A stretch of DNA of 64,000 bases, from positions 1-64,000 of the forward strand of contig JBAIAA010001508.1 in NCBI GenBank assembly GCA_037893245.1, given 5' to 3'. This stretch comes from Crossaster papposus (taxonomy: Eukaryota > Echinodermata > Asteroidea > Velatida > Solasteridae). The notes beneath the pieces were generated by a model, which was given only the letters and a program-made list of their open reading frames with translations, ran no database searches and was not told where the DNA came from. The position numbers were made by a program, and so were the translations under genes. Shown in pieces: positions 23,897 to 39,863 of this stretch (position 1 is its first letter; each line of letters starts with the position of its first letter).

Positions 23897-24383
23897 ATAG
23901 ATGCATGATACATGCCATTTTCAAACCAAACGGCTCTTTTCAGAGCCACCACGATTTCACAAAAAGAGATTGATTCCAGGTTTTAATTTGTGTGTACTCT
24001 GTTATTATTTGGGCATTGTCTCGCGGGATTCAGTGTGGATTTTCCTCCCTGTGTCTATTAGTATTAAGGTTTTTTTCTTTTCGTTTATTGCCCGTAATTA
24101 TTCCCGGGATGTCTTTATCGAAGACACGGCCCATTTGTTTATTTTGGTAGCTGGGGAAAATTAATTTGCTTGCAAAGTATCATGTACTCGTAGGTAATAT
24201 TGACCGTATTGTTTCGGAGGGTAAATCAGTTGTGATCAGTGAAGCGTCCCGGCATGGTGTCCGAATTATCCAATCGGAAGACTGCCCATTGTTATACTTC
24301 AGCCCCAGGATGCTATTCTCTAGTCTTAAGAGACGGCCTGTTCGTTGATTTGGCATTCACTTCTTATCTACTCTCCATTCTGA

Positions 24384-24812
<429 letters not shown>

Positions 24813-25546
24813 GTCACAGCTGCGTGCGCAAAACTAACCGAACGGCCCTTTTCAGGGCCAATATTTTTTTCAAAGAGAGATTCATTCCAATCGCGTTTTC
24901 TGTAGAGTTTTGAAAAGTTAAGTTTGGTTACTATAGGTAAATACGAATTTTAACTGGCCAGAGCTCCGGAGAACGGATTAATAAAATTAATCGGATTAGT
25001 CTCTTTCCATTTTGTTTGTTTGTCTGTCTGTCTCTTATTATTTGTTGTCCCCCCACCCCCCAAAATAAAAATAAAAAATTATTTTACTTTTAATACGGTA
25101 AAAAAGAAGAAGAGTAATTGCCTGGCCATGTACACAATTGTTTATGCAGTCATTTTGTGTCATATTTTCGAAAACGGGAACTCTTCGTTACATTGGATGA
25201 TACGCAAGTTTACCCGGCGTTTGGAGAAAAATAAATAATGAGTGAAACCACACCGGATTGTTGGCCTCTACCGAATATAATAAAAAAGTGGATATTCTAA
25301 ATTATTGTTTGTAATTGTTTGTTTCTTGGAGTTTTCATTCGGATTCGGAAGGATAGCTTTTGCCCTCTGTGCGTGTGGCAAGCGCCAATGCATGTCACTT
25401 TGCACGCGTACATAATTCTTCACGCTTGGGTGATTGTGTGGACAATGCGTGTATGCCCAGAATCCTAGCGGGTACCATAAAAGTCGTCCCGGCATGCTTG
25501 ACCTTCCATTCGATCGCACGATCACATACACTCATCTTCTCCAATC

Positions 25547-25915
25547 ATGGCTCCTAAAGTTAGCGGAAAAGGCCAGAAGAAGGCCGGCAACACCAAGGCT
25601 CCGGTCAGCACGAACAAGAAGAGGCGTCGGCGTCGCAAGGAGAGCTACGGCATCTACATCTACAAAGTCATGAAACAGGTGCACCCCGACACAGGAATCT
25701 CCAGCAAGGCAATGAGCATCATGAACAGCTTTGTCAACGACGTGTTTGAGCGCATCGCCGGCGAATCTTCCCGCCTTGCCCACTACAACAAGAAGTCGAC
25801 CATCTCAAGTCGTGAAGTGCAGACTGCAGTACGCCTAATCCTCCCGGGAGAGCTTGCCAAGCATGCAGTCAGCGAAGGAACCAAGGCCGTCACCAAGTAT
25901 ACGACTTCAAAATAG
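25547..25915 (+). CDS. H2B: Histone H2B, unit 5
   Basis: The protein is identical to the copy at 563-931. 3' stem-loop at 25960-25975. The spacer upstream carries the two substitutions private to this unit (25040, 25225), both more than 300 bp from the start codon. Confidence 0.98.
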   Translation: MAPKVSGKGQKKAGNTKAPVSTNKKRRRRRKESYGIYIYKVMKQVHPDTGISSKAMSIMNSFVNDVFERIAGESSRLAHYNKKSTISSREVQTAVRLILPGELAKHAVSEGTKAVTKYTTSK

Positions 25916-26993
25916 GTTGACCGAGGGAGGAACAAATAACACGAAAAACATAACCAAACGGCTCTTTTCAGAGCCAACACAATTTAAAAAAAAAAGAGAT
26001 GTGACTGTCTGATCTGTGTTACTAATTTAGTCAATATTCGTAGGTGGTAAAATCGTTCGGGTAGTGTTCCCGTCTTTACATTCTCCCTGACCTTAAAAGG
26101 AGAAATGAAGATCAACATTAACCTTCTGTTCTCGTCGCCTTTGAAAACAAATATGTGACTTGAAAAGGCATGACGGGGAAAAGTATTTCTGTAGTATTTG
26201 GAGTTCTATTGTTTTACACCGTAGTAAAGACCGATTCGTTAGTTTTGCAATGATACCAAAAGTATTTATTTACATCATTTAATTAACATGATATATACAA
26301 CATTGCAGGGCTGACAGTGCGCCGCCCAACCTAAGCGATCGAATTTTTAAAACCAACGAATAGCTTTGACCAAAACAATTATACGCGTGCCCGCCAACAA
26401 CGAAATTGACAAATGGGGGTCATTGTTAATTTAGCCTCAGTAAGTCACGTAGGAATTTGCAATGGCGAAACAGCCTTTTGTTATTCAGCACCTGTGCGCG
26501 CAGTGGTTTTTGTTCATTCAGTCTCCATTACGAGAAGTAGTGGTTTCTTGTTTGATGTATGTTTAATATATGTGTTTGTCGTATCTCTGTGCAGACAAAT
26601 CCGTGACAGTTTTCAATGTGGTTTATGAGGGACGATCTGCGGCCAGCGTGGAGGCAGGTCAATCGGTAGGCAACAGGGACACACCGTCGGGATAACAGAA
26701 ATCGTCTGAGAAAGCAGGTAAGGTTTTTGGGTGCTTTGGGTTTTTGCTGTTATGATTTCATCGCTTAGATTGAAGACAGACAGACAGACAGACCTCGTTC
26801 AAAAAATGTATCCCTGTCTTCACGAATCCAAAAATGGATGCGGTGCACTCAACCGTACAGTAAGTGTGTCGCGCGTGATTGGCTACTTGGCGTGCTTCGG
26901 CCAATCCACCGGAACGCTATAACTAGTGCTGTCACCCCCCTCGTACGGCACTTTCACTGCAGATCGCAATCTACTGTCACCAATTACTTCAAG

Positions 26994-27371
26994 ATGACTG
27001 GACGAGGAAAAAGCGGAAAAGCAAGAAGCAAGGCCAGGAGCAGGTCCTCAAGGGCGGGACTGCAGTTCCCCGTGGGTCGCGTTCATCGATTTTTGCGAAG
27101 GGGCAACTACGCTGAGCGGGTTGGAGCCGGTGCACCGGTCTACCTGGCAGCCGTGATGGAATACCTGACCGCGGAGATCCTGGAGCTGGCCGGTAACGCA
27201 GCACGAGACAATAAGAAGACGAGAATTAACCCTCGACATCTGCAGCTTGCTATACGCAACGACGAAGAGCTTAACAAGTTGATGAGTGGGGTTACCATCG
27301 CGCAAGGCGGTGTGCTTCCCAACATCCAGCAAGTACTTCTGCCCAAAAAGGCCGCCAAAGTATCAAAGTAA
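26994..27371 (+). CDS. H2A: Histone H2A, unit 5
   Basis: The protein is identical to the copy at 2010-2387. 3' stem-loop at 27417-27432. Confidence 0.98.
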   Translation: MTGRGKSGKARSKARSRSSRAGLQFPVGRVHRFLRRGNYAERVGAGAPVYLAAVMEYLTAEILELAGNAARDNKKTRINPRHLQLAIRNDEELNKLMSGVTIAQGGVLPNIQQVLLPKKAAKVSK

Positions 27372-28867
27372 TAGGCCTACAAACAAATTACTTTGCCTCC
27401 ACAAACAAAACCAAAAGGCTCTTTTCAGGGCCACCACATAGTTACAAGAGAGAAACGCCGCTGTCTGTCTGTTCTTCATTTTTAAATAAAGTTTTAAAAG
27501 AGACAAATTTAGATAATACATGTGTAGATTTTAACTTTCACAGCCAAAGGCCCGCTGAGTTTGTTCAATGGCTTCGTTTATTTTTTAAAGAATCGCCTTC
27601 CCTTTTCCTGCTTATAAAAATATTAAGAAAGTGTTTTTTGTCATCCGGGCGCGCGTGCGTTTTAACTTGTATCCCGGCGACCTTCATATAAAAACTAGTT
27701 CATTAAATATGCAACGCGCGCACTGTGACTTCAACAAAGCAAAAATAAATACGCGCTGTGTCTGTACTCTATATATACATGTACTACGCGTACTGTACAG
27801 TACATGCATGTTCAGTTTGTAAAAGTACGTGAATGATATTATACCCGCGACCCAGCACATCAAAATCAAGAATAAGTCGGAAAAAGACTTTCGGAGATAT
27901 AAATATAATAAGATTGCAAATTCAATAAGCTTTTTAATGACATCCATCACAAGCCTTTAGCTCGGAAATTATTGGTTACGAGTTACAGACTGGGGATGGC
28001 TATCAATAGAAAGCCTATGGAATTTCAAATGTTACTATGTACATATCGTGAATTGTCATTTCCCGCTTATTATTGATTTTGATATCCTGGGTCACATTTT
28101 CATAGATTTAACAAAAACATTGGAAATGTGGTGAGTTGACACTTCGCGTGTGGTCTATTAGCTTTGTTTTCGTGTTCTGTCTTACCTGGGCCCAATTTCA
28201 TAACAAATGTAAGCACAACAATTTGCTTAGCATGAAACATTTTCCTTGGCCAAACTGAAGATTTCCGAACACGTTTTATTGACGGTCGTGAATTCTCGTT
28301 AACGTTCGCGACTACAATTTCGACGTCTGGGTGTACACAATTAAATGGTCAGGCCATAGAACCAGACTATTTTCACCGCCCACAAAGTGGGACATTTAGG
28401 TTCTGCTTAAAAACAAATAAACCGGCCTGAACGGTAAACGATCGAGGCGCGGTTGTGCCGAAGGGCGCCATCTATCGGCACGCTCGTACCGGCAGGTCTG
28501 TGTGTATTTACAGCGGCGAGGCGCAGTGCAGCATGGCGATAATTTTGATACCAGTCGCATTTTTCCAGATTTTCAAGTGACTTTTGGTTAAAAAAAATGA
28601 ATTTGTAAAAGAATATTGTCGATGTGTATGAAAATGTGTTATGAAAACCCCCCAAGCTCATGAATATTGATGTAAATTAACGTGCCAAAAGTTGGTAATT
28701 TCTATAAACGGGTTTGCGTCGGGCTCTGTGAGAAGTCCTTTTCTTGACCCGAAATACACAAATTAGAAAAGTTAAAATAAGAATATTATTCGGATGAGAA
28801 CAATGGGCGGGGGAATCAATTTGCATGCATAATTCCAGAGCGCCCTATTGGTTCAATGTCAATCGTT

Positions 28868-29055
28868 ATCGCTTCTCGGCCTTTTGGCTAAGATCATGTG
28901 TAGTATCTGTTCTTTTCAGCTTAATATCTGAAACGCTGTTCATCGAACAGCCAGTATATTAATCTGATTTTTGGATTTGGGCCGTGGAATAGAGGCTTGC
29001 CTCGTCCCGGCCATGGGTTGGCCCGGTATAGCAGTACATCCGGGATTCGGCCCAC
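28868..29055 (+). ncRNA. U2: U2 spliceosomal snRNA, unit 5
   Basis: Same sequence as the copy at 3884-4071 as far as read by eye. Confidence 0.95.
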
Positions 29056-29794
29056 TCCCCTCGGGGAACATCAATTAATACAAAAACAGGTCTCGTCTAT
29101 TATGTGTATTCCTATGTCGCCTCACTTTTACAAGTTCTTTCTTCGCTTTACTTCGTGGCTTTCTTATATTTGAACATTTCAATTTGTCTCAATTAAATAA
29201 TTGTATGAAGACCGATCTCTTTGTTTTAGGTTGATTTCTGAAGAAAGGGAAAAACAACAACAACAAAAACAAACAAACAAACAAACAAACAAACAAACAG
29301 ATCCTCTGCGACTGGTTGTATTTTTTTTTGGCGAAGATGTATTAGATTTCTTTATCTTTTCCATATTTTTAGAAATTCATATGATTTCATATAAATGTAG
29401 ACTTTAAATGTTCTTTTTGTTTTTGGTCTTGTTTGTTTGAATTCCATTTTTGTTCTAAATACTGTATAGGTAATAATGCAGGGCCCTTTTTTATAGCTTT
29501 TTTTTTTGTAAGTGATAAAACCTCAAATACAATAAATAACAGTGCTTTTAACAGTTCAGTTTTTATGTTTGTATTTTAATGTTGCGATTATTCGTTTGCT
29601 TGCTTTCCTCTCTCTCTCTCTCTCGTTGACTGTTTATTTCTCCTCTCGTGTCGTTATTTCGGGAGGGAAACCTCTGCCACGATTTGTTGCTAGAGGGCGC
29701 CCTGACTTTCGTTTGCCTGGCGTGCTCCTATCGCGTCCGCGCATAGCAGTGATATATAATACACTGCCTCGCCCATTCAATCGATCTAGTCTAG

Positions 29795-30142
<348 letters not shown>

Positions 30143-30629
30143 ATAGATGCATGATACATGCCATTTTCAAACCAAACGGCTCTTTTCAGAGCCACCACGA
30201 TTTCACAAAAAGAGATTGATTCCAGGTTTTAATTTGTGTGTACTCTGTTATTATTTGGGCATTGTCTCGCGGGATTCAGTGTGGATTTTCCTCCCTGTGT
30301 CTATTAGTATTAAGGTTTTTTTCTTTTCGTTTATTGCCCGTAATTATTCCCGGGATGTCTTTATCGAAGACACGGCCCATTTGTTTATTTTGGTAGCTGG
30401 GGAAAATTAATTTGCTTGCAAAGTATCATGTACTCGTAGGTAATATTGACCGTATTGTTTCGGAGGGTAAATCAGTTGTGATCAGTGAAGCGTCCCGGCA
30501 TGGTGTCCGAATTATCCAATCGGAAGACTGCCCATTGTTATACTTCAGCCCCAGGATGCTATTCTCTAGTCTTAAGAGACGGCCTGTTCGTTGATTTGGC
30601 ATTCACTTCTTATCTACTCTCCATTCTGA

Positions 30630-31058
<429 letters not shown>

Positions 31059-31792
31059 GTCACAGCTGCGTGCGCAAAACTAACCGAACGGCCCTTTTCA
31101 GGGCCAATATTTTTTTCAAAGAGAGATTCATTCCAATCGCGTTTTCTGTAGAGTTTTGAAAAGTTAAGTTTGGTTACTATAGGTAAATACGAATTTTAAC
31201 TGGCCAGAGCTCCGGAGAACGGATTAATAAAATTAATCGGATTAGTCTCTTTCCATTTTGTTTGTTTGTCTGTCTGTCTCTTATTTTTTGTTGTCCCCCC
31301 ACCCCCCAAAATAAAAATAAAAAATTATTTTACTTTTAATACGGTAAAAAAGAAGAAGAGTAATTGCCTGGCCATGTACACAATTGTTTATGCAGTCATT
31401 TTGTGTCATATTTTCGAAAACGGGAACTCTTCGTTACATTGGATGATACGCAAGTTTACCCGGCGTTTGGGGAAAAATAAATAATGAGTGAAACCACACC
31501 GGATTGTTGGCCTCTACCGAATATAATAAAAAAGTGGATATTCTAAATTATTGTTTGTAATTGTTTGTTTCTTGGAGTTTTCATTCGGATTCGGAAGGAT
31601 AGCTTTTGCCCTCTGTGCGTGTGGCAAGCGCCAATGCATGTCACTTTGCACGCGTACATAATTCTTCACGCTTGGGTGATTGTGTGGACAATGCGTGTAT
31701 GCCCAGAATCCTAGCGGGTACCATAAAAGTCGTCCCGGCATGCTTGACCTTCCATTCGATCGCACGATCACATACACTCATCTTCTCCAATC

Positions 31793-32161
31793 ATGGCTCC
31801 TAAAGTTAGCGGAAAAGGCCAGAAGAAGGCCGGCAACACCAAGGCTCCGGTCAGCACGAACAAGAAGAGGCGTCGGCGTCGCAAGGAGAGCTACGGCATC
31901 TACATCTACAAAGTCATGAAACAGGTGCACCCCGACACAGGAATCTCCAGCAAGGCAATGAGCATCATGAACAGCTTTGTCAACGACGTGTTTGAGCGCA
32001 TCGCCGGCGAATCTTCCCGCCTTGCCCACTACAACAAGAAGTCGACCATCTCAAGTCGTGAAGTGCAGACTGCAGTACGCCTAATCCTCCCGGGAGAGCT
32101 TGCCAAGCATGCAGTCAGCGAAGGAACCAAGGCCGTCACCAAGTATACGACTTCAAAATAG
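31793..32161 (+). CDS. H2B: Histone H2B, unit 6
   Basis: The protein is identical to the copy at 563-931. 3' stem-loop at 32206-32221. Confidence 0.98.
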   Translation: MAPKVSGKGQKKAGNTKAPVSTNKKRRRRRKESYGIYIYKVMKQVHPDTGISSKAMSIMNSFVNDVFERIAGESSRLAHYNKKSTISSREVQTAVRLILPGELAKHAVSEGTKAVTKYTTSK

Positions 32162-33239
32162 GTTGACCGAGGGAGGAACAAATAACACGAAAAACATAAC
32201 CAAACGGCTCTTTTCAGAGCCAACACAATTTAAAAAAAAAAGAGATGTGACTGTCTGATCTGTGTTACTAATTTAGTCAATATTCGTAGGTGGTAAAATC
32301 GTTCGGGTAGTGTTCCCGTCTTTACATTCTCCCTGACCTTAAAAGGAGAAATGAAGATCAACATTAACCTTCTGTTCTCGTCGCCTTTGAAAACAAATAT
32401 GTGACTTGAAAAGGCATGACGGGGAAAAGTATTTCTGTAGTATTTGGAGTTCTATTGTTTTACACCGTAGTAAAGACCGATTCGTTAGTTTTGCAATGAT
32501 ACCAAAAGTATTTATTTACATCATTTAATTAACATGATATATACAACATTGCAGGGCTGACAGTGCGCCGCCCAACCTAAGCGATCGAATTTTTAAAACC
32601 AACGAATAGCTTTGACCAAAACAATTATACGCGTGCCCGCCAACAACGAAATTGACAAATGGGGGTCATTGTTAATTTAGCCTCAGTAAGTCACGTAGGA
32701 ATTTGCAATGGCGAAACAGCCTTTTGTTATTCAGCACCTGTGCGCGCAGTGGTTTTTGTTCATTCAGTCTCCATTACGAGAAGTAGTGGTTTCTTGTTTG
32801 ATGTATGTTTAATATATGTGTTTGTCGTATCTCTGTGCAGACAAATCCGTGACAGTTTTCAATGTGGTTTATGAGGGACGATCTGCGGCCAGCGTGGAGG
32901 CAGGTCAATCGGTAGGCAACAGGGACACACCGTCGGGATAACAGAAATCGTCTGAGAAAGCAGGTAAGGTTTTTGGGTGCTTTGGGTTTTTGCTGTTATG
33001 ATTTCATCGCTTAGATTGAAGACAGACAGACAGACAGACCTCGTTCAAAAAATGTATCCCTGTCTTCACGAATCCAAAAATGGATGCGGTGCACTCAACC
33101 GTACAGTAAGTGTGTCGCGCGTGATTGGCTACTTGGCGTGCTTCGGCCAATCCACCGGAACGCTATAACTAGTGCTGTCACCCCCCTCGTACGGCACTTT
33201 CACTGCAGATCGCAATCTACTGTCACCAATTACTTCAAG

Positions 33240-33617
33240 ATGACTGGACGAGGAAAAAGCGGAAAAGCAAGAAGCAAGGCCAGGAGCAGGTCCTCAAGGG
33301 CGGGACTGCAGTTCCCCGTGGGTCGCGTTCATCGATTTTTGCGAAGGGGCAACTACGCTGAGCGGGTTGGAGCCGGTGCACCGGTCTACCTGGCAGCCGT
33401 GATGGAATACCTGACCGCGGAGATCCTGGAGCTGGCCGGTAACGCAGCACGAGACAATAAGAAGACGAGAATTAACCCTCGACATCTGCAGCTTGCTATA
33501 CGCAACGACGAAGAGCTTAACAAGTTGATGAGTGGGGTTACCATCGCGCAAGGCGGTGTGCTTCCCAACATCCAGCAAGTACTTCTGCCCAAAAAGGCCG
33601 CCAAAGTATCAAAGTAA
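33240..33617 (+). CDS. H2A: Histone H2A, unit 6
   Basis: The protein is identical to the copy at 2010-2387. 3' stem-loop at 33663-33678. Confidence 0.98.
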   Translation: MTGRGKSGKARSKARSRSSRAGLQFPVGRVHRFLRRGNYAERVGAGAPVYLAAVMEYLTAEILELAGNAARDNKKTRINPRHLQLAIRNDEELNKLMSGVTIAQGGVLPNIQQVLLPKKAAKVSK

Positions 33618-35113
33618 TAGGCCTACAAACAAATTACTTTGCCTCCACAAACAAAACCAAAAGGCTCTTTTCAGGGCCACCACATAGTTACAAGAGAGAA
33701 ACGCCGCTGTCTGTCTGTTCTTCATTTTTAAATAAAGTTTTAAAAGAGACAAATTTAGATAATACATGTGTAGATTTTAACTTTCACAGCCAAAGGCCCG
33801 CTGAGTTTGTTCAATGGCTTCGTTTATTTTTTAAAGAATCGCCTTCCCTTTTCCTGCTTATAAAAATATTAAGAAAGTGTTTTTTGTCATCCGGGCGCGC
33901 GTGCGTTTTAACTTGTATCCCGGCGACCTTCATATAAAAACTAGTTCATTAAATATGCAACGCGCGCACTGTGACTTCAACAAAGCAAAAATAAATACGC
34001 GCTGTGTCTGTACTCTATATATACATGTACTACGCGTACTGTACAGTACATGCATGTTCAGTTTGTAAAAGTACGTGAATGATATTATACCCGCGACCCA
34101 GCACATCAAAATCAAGAATAAGTCGGAAAAAGACTTTCGGAGATATAAATATAATAAGATTGCAAATTCAATAAGCTTTTTAATGACATCCATCACAAGC
34201 CTTTAGCTCGGAAATTATTGGTTACGAGTTACAGACTGGGGATGGCTATCAATAGAAAGCCTATGGAATTTCAAATGTTACTATGTACATATCGTGAATT
34301 GTCATTTCCCGCTTATTATTGATTTTGATATCCTGGGTCACATTTTCATAGATTTAACAAAAACATTGGAAATGTGGTGAGTTGACACTTCGCGTGTGGT
34401 CTATTAGCTTTGTTTTCGTGTTCTGTCTTACCTGGGCCCAATTTCATAACAAATGTAAGCACAACAATTTGCTTAGCATGAAACATTTTCCTTGGCCAAA
34501 CTGAAGATTTCCGAACACGTTTTATTGACGGTCGTGAATTCTCGTTAACGTTCGCGACTACAATTTCGACGTCTGGGTGTACACAATTAAATGGTCAGGC
34601 CATAGAACCAGACTATTTTCACCGCCCACAAAGTGGGACATTTAGGTTCTGCTTAAAAACAAATAAACCGGCCTGAACGGTAAACGATCGAGGCGCGGTT
34701 GTGCCGAAGGGCGCCATCTATCGGCACGCTCGTACCGGCAGGTCTGTGTGTATTTACAGCGGCGAGGCGCAGTGCAGCATGGCGATAATTTTGATACCAG
34801 TCGCATTTTTCCAGATTTTCAAGTGACTTTTGGTTAAAAAAAATGAATTTGTAAAAGAATATTGTCGATGTGTATGAAAATGTGTTATGAAAACCCCCCA
34901 AGCTCATGAATATTGATGTAAATTAACGTGCCAAAAGTTGGTAATTTCTATAAACGGGTTTGCGTCGGGCTCTGTGAGAAGTCCTTTTCTTGACCCGAAA
35001 TACACAAATTAGAAAAGTTAAAATAAGAATATTATTCGGATGAGAACAATGGGCGGGGGAATCAATTTGCATGCATAATTCCAGAGCGCCCTATTGGTTC
35101 AATGTCAATCGTT

Positions 35114-35301
35114 ATCGCTTCTCGGCCTTTTGGCTAAGATCATGTGTAGTATCTGTTCTTTTCAGCTTAATATCTGAAACGCTGTTCATCGAACAGCCAG
35201 TATATTAATCTGATTTTTGGATTTGGGCCGTGGAATAGAGGCTTGCCTCGTCCCGGCCATGGGTTGGCCCGGTATAGCAGTACATCCGGGATTCGGCCCA
35301 C
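35114..35301 (+). ncRNA. U2: U2 spliceosomal snRNA, unit 6
   Basis: Same sequence as the copy at 3884-4071 as far as read by eye. Confidence 0.95.
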
Positions 35302-36040
35302 TCCCCTCGGGGAACATCAATTAATACAAAAACAGGTCTCGTCTATTATGTGTATTCCTATGTCGCCTCACTTTTACAAGTTCTTTCTTCGCTTTACTTC
35401 GTGGCTTTCTTATATTTGAACATTTCAATTTGTCTCAATTAAATAATTGTATGAAGACCGATCTCTTTGTTTTAGGTTGATTTCTGAAGAAAGGGAAAAA
35501 CAACAACAACAAAAACAAACAAACAAACAAACAAACAAACAAACAGATCCTCTGCGACTGGTTGTATTTTTTTTTGGCGAAGATGTATTAGATTTCTTTA
35601 TCTTTTCCATATTTTTAGAAATTCATATGATTTCATATAAATGTAGACTTTAAATGTTCTTTTTGTTTTTGGTCTTGTTTGTTTGAATTCCATTTTTGTT
35701 CTAAATACTGTATAGGTAATAATGCAGGGCCCTTTTTTATAGCTTTTTTTTTTGTAAGTGATAAAACCTCAAATACAATAAATAACAGTGCTTTTAACAG
35801 TTCAGTTTTTATGTTTGTATTTTAATGTTGCGATTATTCGTTTGCTTGCTTTCCTCTCTCTCTCTCTCTCGTTGACTGTTTATTTCTCCTCTCGTGTCGT
35901 TATTTCGGGAGGGAAACCTCTGCCACGATTTGTTGCTAGAGGGCGCCCTGACTTTCGTTTGCCTGGCGTGCTCCTATCGCGTCCGCGCATAGCAGTGATA
36001 TATAATACACTGCCTCGCCCATTCAATCGATCTAGTCTAG

Positions 36041-36388
<348 letters not shown>

Positions 36389-36875
36389 ATAGATGCATGA
36401 TACATGCCATTTTCAAACCAAACGGCTCTTTTCAGAGCCACCACGATTTCACAAAAAGAGATTGATTCCAGGTTTTAATTTGTGTGTACTCTGTTATTAT
36501 TTGGGCATTGTCTCGCGGGATTCAGTGTGGATTTTCCTCCCTGTGTCTATTAGTATTAAGGTTTTTTTCTTTTCGTTTATTGCCCGTAATTATTCCCGGG
36601 ATGTCTTTATCGAAGACACGGCCCATTTGTTTATTTTGGTAGCTGGGGAAAATTAATTTGCTTGCAAAGTATCATGTACTCGTAGGTAATATTGACCGTA
36701 TTGTTTCGGAGGGTAAATCAGTTGTGATCAGTGAAGCGTCCCGGCATGGTGTCCGAATTATCCAATCGGAAGACTGCCCATTGTTATACTTCAGCCCCAG
36801 GATGCTATTCTCTAGTCTTAAGAGACGGCCTGTTCGTTGATTTGGCATTCACTTCTTATCTACTCTCCATTCTGA

Positions 36876-37304
<429 letters not shown>

Positions 37305-38038
37305 GTCACAGCTGCGTGCGCAAAACTAACCGAACGGCCCTTTTCAGGGCCAATATTTTTTTCAAAGAGAGATTCATTCCAATCGCGTTTTCTGTAGAGT
37401 TTTGAAAAGTTAAGTTTGGTTACTATAGGTAAATACGAATTTTAACTGGCCAGAGCTCCGGAGAACGGATTAATAAAATTAATCGGATTAGTCTCTTTCC
37501 ATTTTGTTTGTTTGTCTGTCTGTCTCTTATTTTTTGTTGTCCCCCCACCCCCCAAAATAAAAATAAAAAATTATTTTACTTTTAATACGGTAAAAAAGAA
37601 GAAGAGTAATTGCCTGGCCATGTACACAATTGTTTATGCAGTCATTTTGTGTCATATTTTCGAAAACGGGAACTCTTCGTTACATTGGATGATACGCAAG
37701 TTTACCCGGCGTTTGGGGAAAAATAAATAATGAGTGAAACCACACCGGATTGTTGGCCTCTACCGAATATAATAAAAAAGTGGATATTCTAAATTATTGT
37801 TTGTAATTGTTTGTTTCTTGGAGTTTTCATTCGGATTCGGAAGGATAGCTTTTGCCCTCTGTGCGTGTGGCAAGCGCCAATGCATGTCACTTTGCACGCG
37901 TACATAATTCTTCACGCTTGGGTGATTGTGTGGACAATGCGTGTATGCCCAGAATCCTAGCGGGTACCATAAAAGTCGTCCCGGCATGCTTGACCTTCCA
38001 TTCGATCGCACGATCACATACACTCATCTTCTCCAATC

Positions 38039-38407
38039 ATGGCTCCTAAAGTTAGCGGAAAAGGCCAGAAGAAGGCCGGCAACACCAAGGCTCCGGTCAG
38101 CACGAACAAGAAGAGGCGTCGGCGTCGCAAGGAGAGCTACGGCATCTACATCTACAAAGTCATGAAACAGGTGCACCCCGACACAGGAATCTCCAGCAAG
38201 GCAATGAGCATCATGAACAGCTTTGTCAACGACGTGTTTGAGCGCATCGCCGGCGAATCTTCCCGCCTTGCCCACTACAACAAGAAGTCGACCATCTCAA
38301 GTCGTGAAGTGCAGACTGCAGTACGCCTAATCCTCCCGGGAGAGCTTGCCAAGCATGCAGTCAGCGAAGGAACCAAGGCCGTCACCAAGTATACGACTTC
38401 AAAATAG
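38039..38407 (+). CDS. H2B: Histone H2B, unit 7
   Basis: The protein is identical to the copy at 563-931. 3' stem-loop at 38452-38467. Confidence 0.98.
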   Translation: MAPKVSGKGQKKAGNTKAPVSTNKKRRRRRKESYGIYIYKVMKQVHPDTGISSKAMSIMNSFVNDVFERIAGESSRLAHYNKKSTISSREVQTAVRLILPGELAKHAVSEGTKAVTKYTTSK

Positions 38408-39485
38408 GTTGACCGAGGGAGGAACAAATAACACGAAAAACATAACCAAACGGCTCTTTTCAGAGCCAACACAATTTAAAAAAAAAAGAGATGTGACTGT
38501 CTGATCTGTGTTACTAATTTAGTCAATATTCGTAGGTGGTAAAATCGTTCGGGTAGTGTTCCCGTCTTTACATTCTCCCTGACCTTAAAAGGAGAAATGA
38601 AGATCAACATTAACCTTCTGTTCTCGTCGCCTTTGAAAACAAATATGTGACTTGAAAAGGCATGACGGGGAAAAGTATTTCTGTAGTATTTGGAGTTCTA
38701 TTGTTTTACACCGTAGTAAAGACCGATTCGTTAGTTTTGCAATGATACCAAAAGTATTTATTTACATCATTTAATTAACATGATATATACAACATTGCAG
38801 GGCTGACAGTGCGCCGCCCAACCTAAGCGATCGAATTTTTAAAACCAACGAATAGCTTTGACCAAAACAATTATACGCGTGCCCGCCAACAACGAAATTG
38901 ACAAATGGGGGTCATTGTTAATTTAGCCTCAGTAAGTCACGTAGGAATTTGCAATGGCGAAACAGCCTTTTGTTATTCAGCACCTGTGCGCGCAGTGGTT
39001 TTTGTTCATTCAGTCTCCATTACGAGAAGTAGTGGTTTCTTGTTTGATGTATGTTTAATATATGTGTTTGTCGTATCTCTGTGCAGACAAATCCGTGACA
39101 GTTTTCAATGTGGTTTATGAGGGACGATCTGCGGCCAGCGTGGAGGCAGGTCAATCGGTAGGCAACAGGGACACACCGTCGGGATAACAGAAATCGTCTG
39201 AGAAAGCAGGTAAGGTTTTTGGGTGCTTTGGGTTTTTGCTGTTATGATTTCATCGCTTAGATTGAAGACAGACAGACAGACAGACCTCGTTCAAAAAATG
39301 TATCCCTGTCTTCACGAATCCAAAAATGGATGCGGTGCACTCAACCGTACAGTAAGTGTGTCGCGCGTGATTGGCTACTTGGCGTGCTTCGGCCAATCCA
39401 CCGGAACGCTATAACTAGTGCTGTCACCCCCCTCGTACGGCACTTTCACTGCAGATCGCAATCTACTGTCACCAATTACTTCAAG

Positions 39486-39863
39486 ATGACTGGACGAGGA
39501 AAAAGCGGAAAAGCAAGAAGCAAGGCCAGGAGCAGGTCCTCAAGGGCGGGACTGCAGTTCCCCGTGGGTCGCGTTCATCGATTTTTGCGAAGGGGCAACT
39601 ACGCTGAGCGGGTTGGAGCCGGTGCACCGGTCTACCTGGCAGCCGTGATGGAATACCTGACCGCGGAGATCCTGGAGCTGGCCGGTAACGCAGCACGAGA
39701 CAATAAGAAGACGAGAATTAACCCTCGACATCTGCAGCTTGCTATACGCAACGACGAAGAGCTTAACAAGTTGATGAGTGGGGTTACCATCGCGCAAGGC
39801 GGTGTGCTTCCCAACATCCAGCAAGTACTTCTGCCCAAAAAGGCCGCCAAAGTATCAAAGTAA
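39486..39863 (+). CDS. H2A: Histone H2A, unit 7
   Basis: The protein is identical to the copy at 2010-2387. 3' stem-loop at 39909-39924. Confidence 0.98.
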   Translation: MTGRGKSGKARSKARSRSSRAGLQFPVGRVHRFLRRGNYAERVGAGAPVYLAAVMEYLTAEILELAGNAARDNKKTRINPRHLQLAIRNDEELNKLMSGVTIAQGGVLPNIQQVLLPKKAAKVSK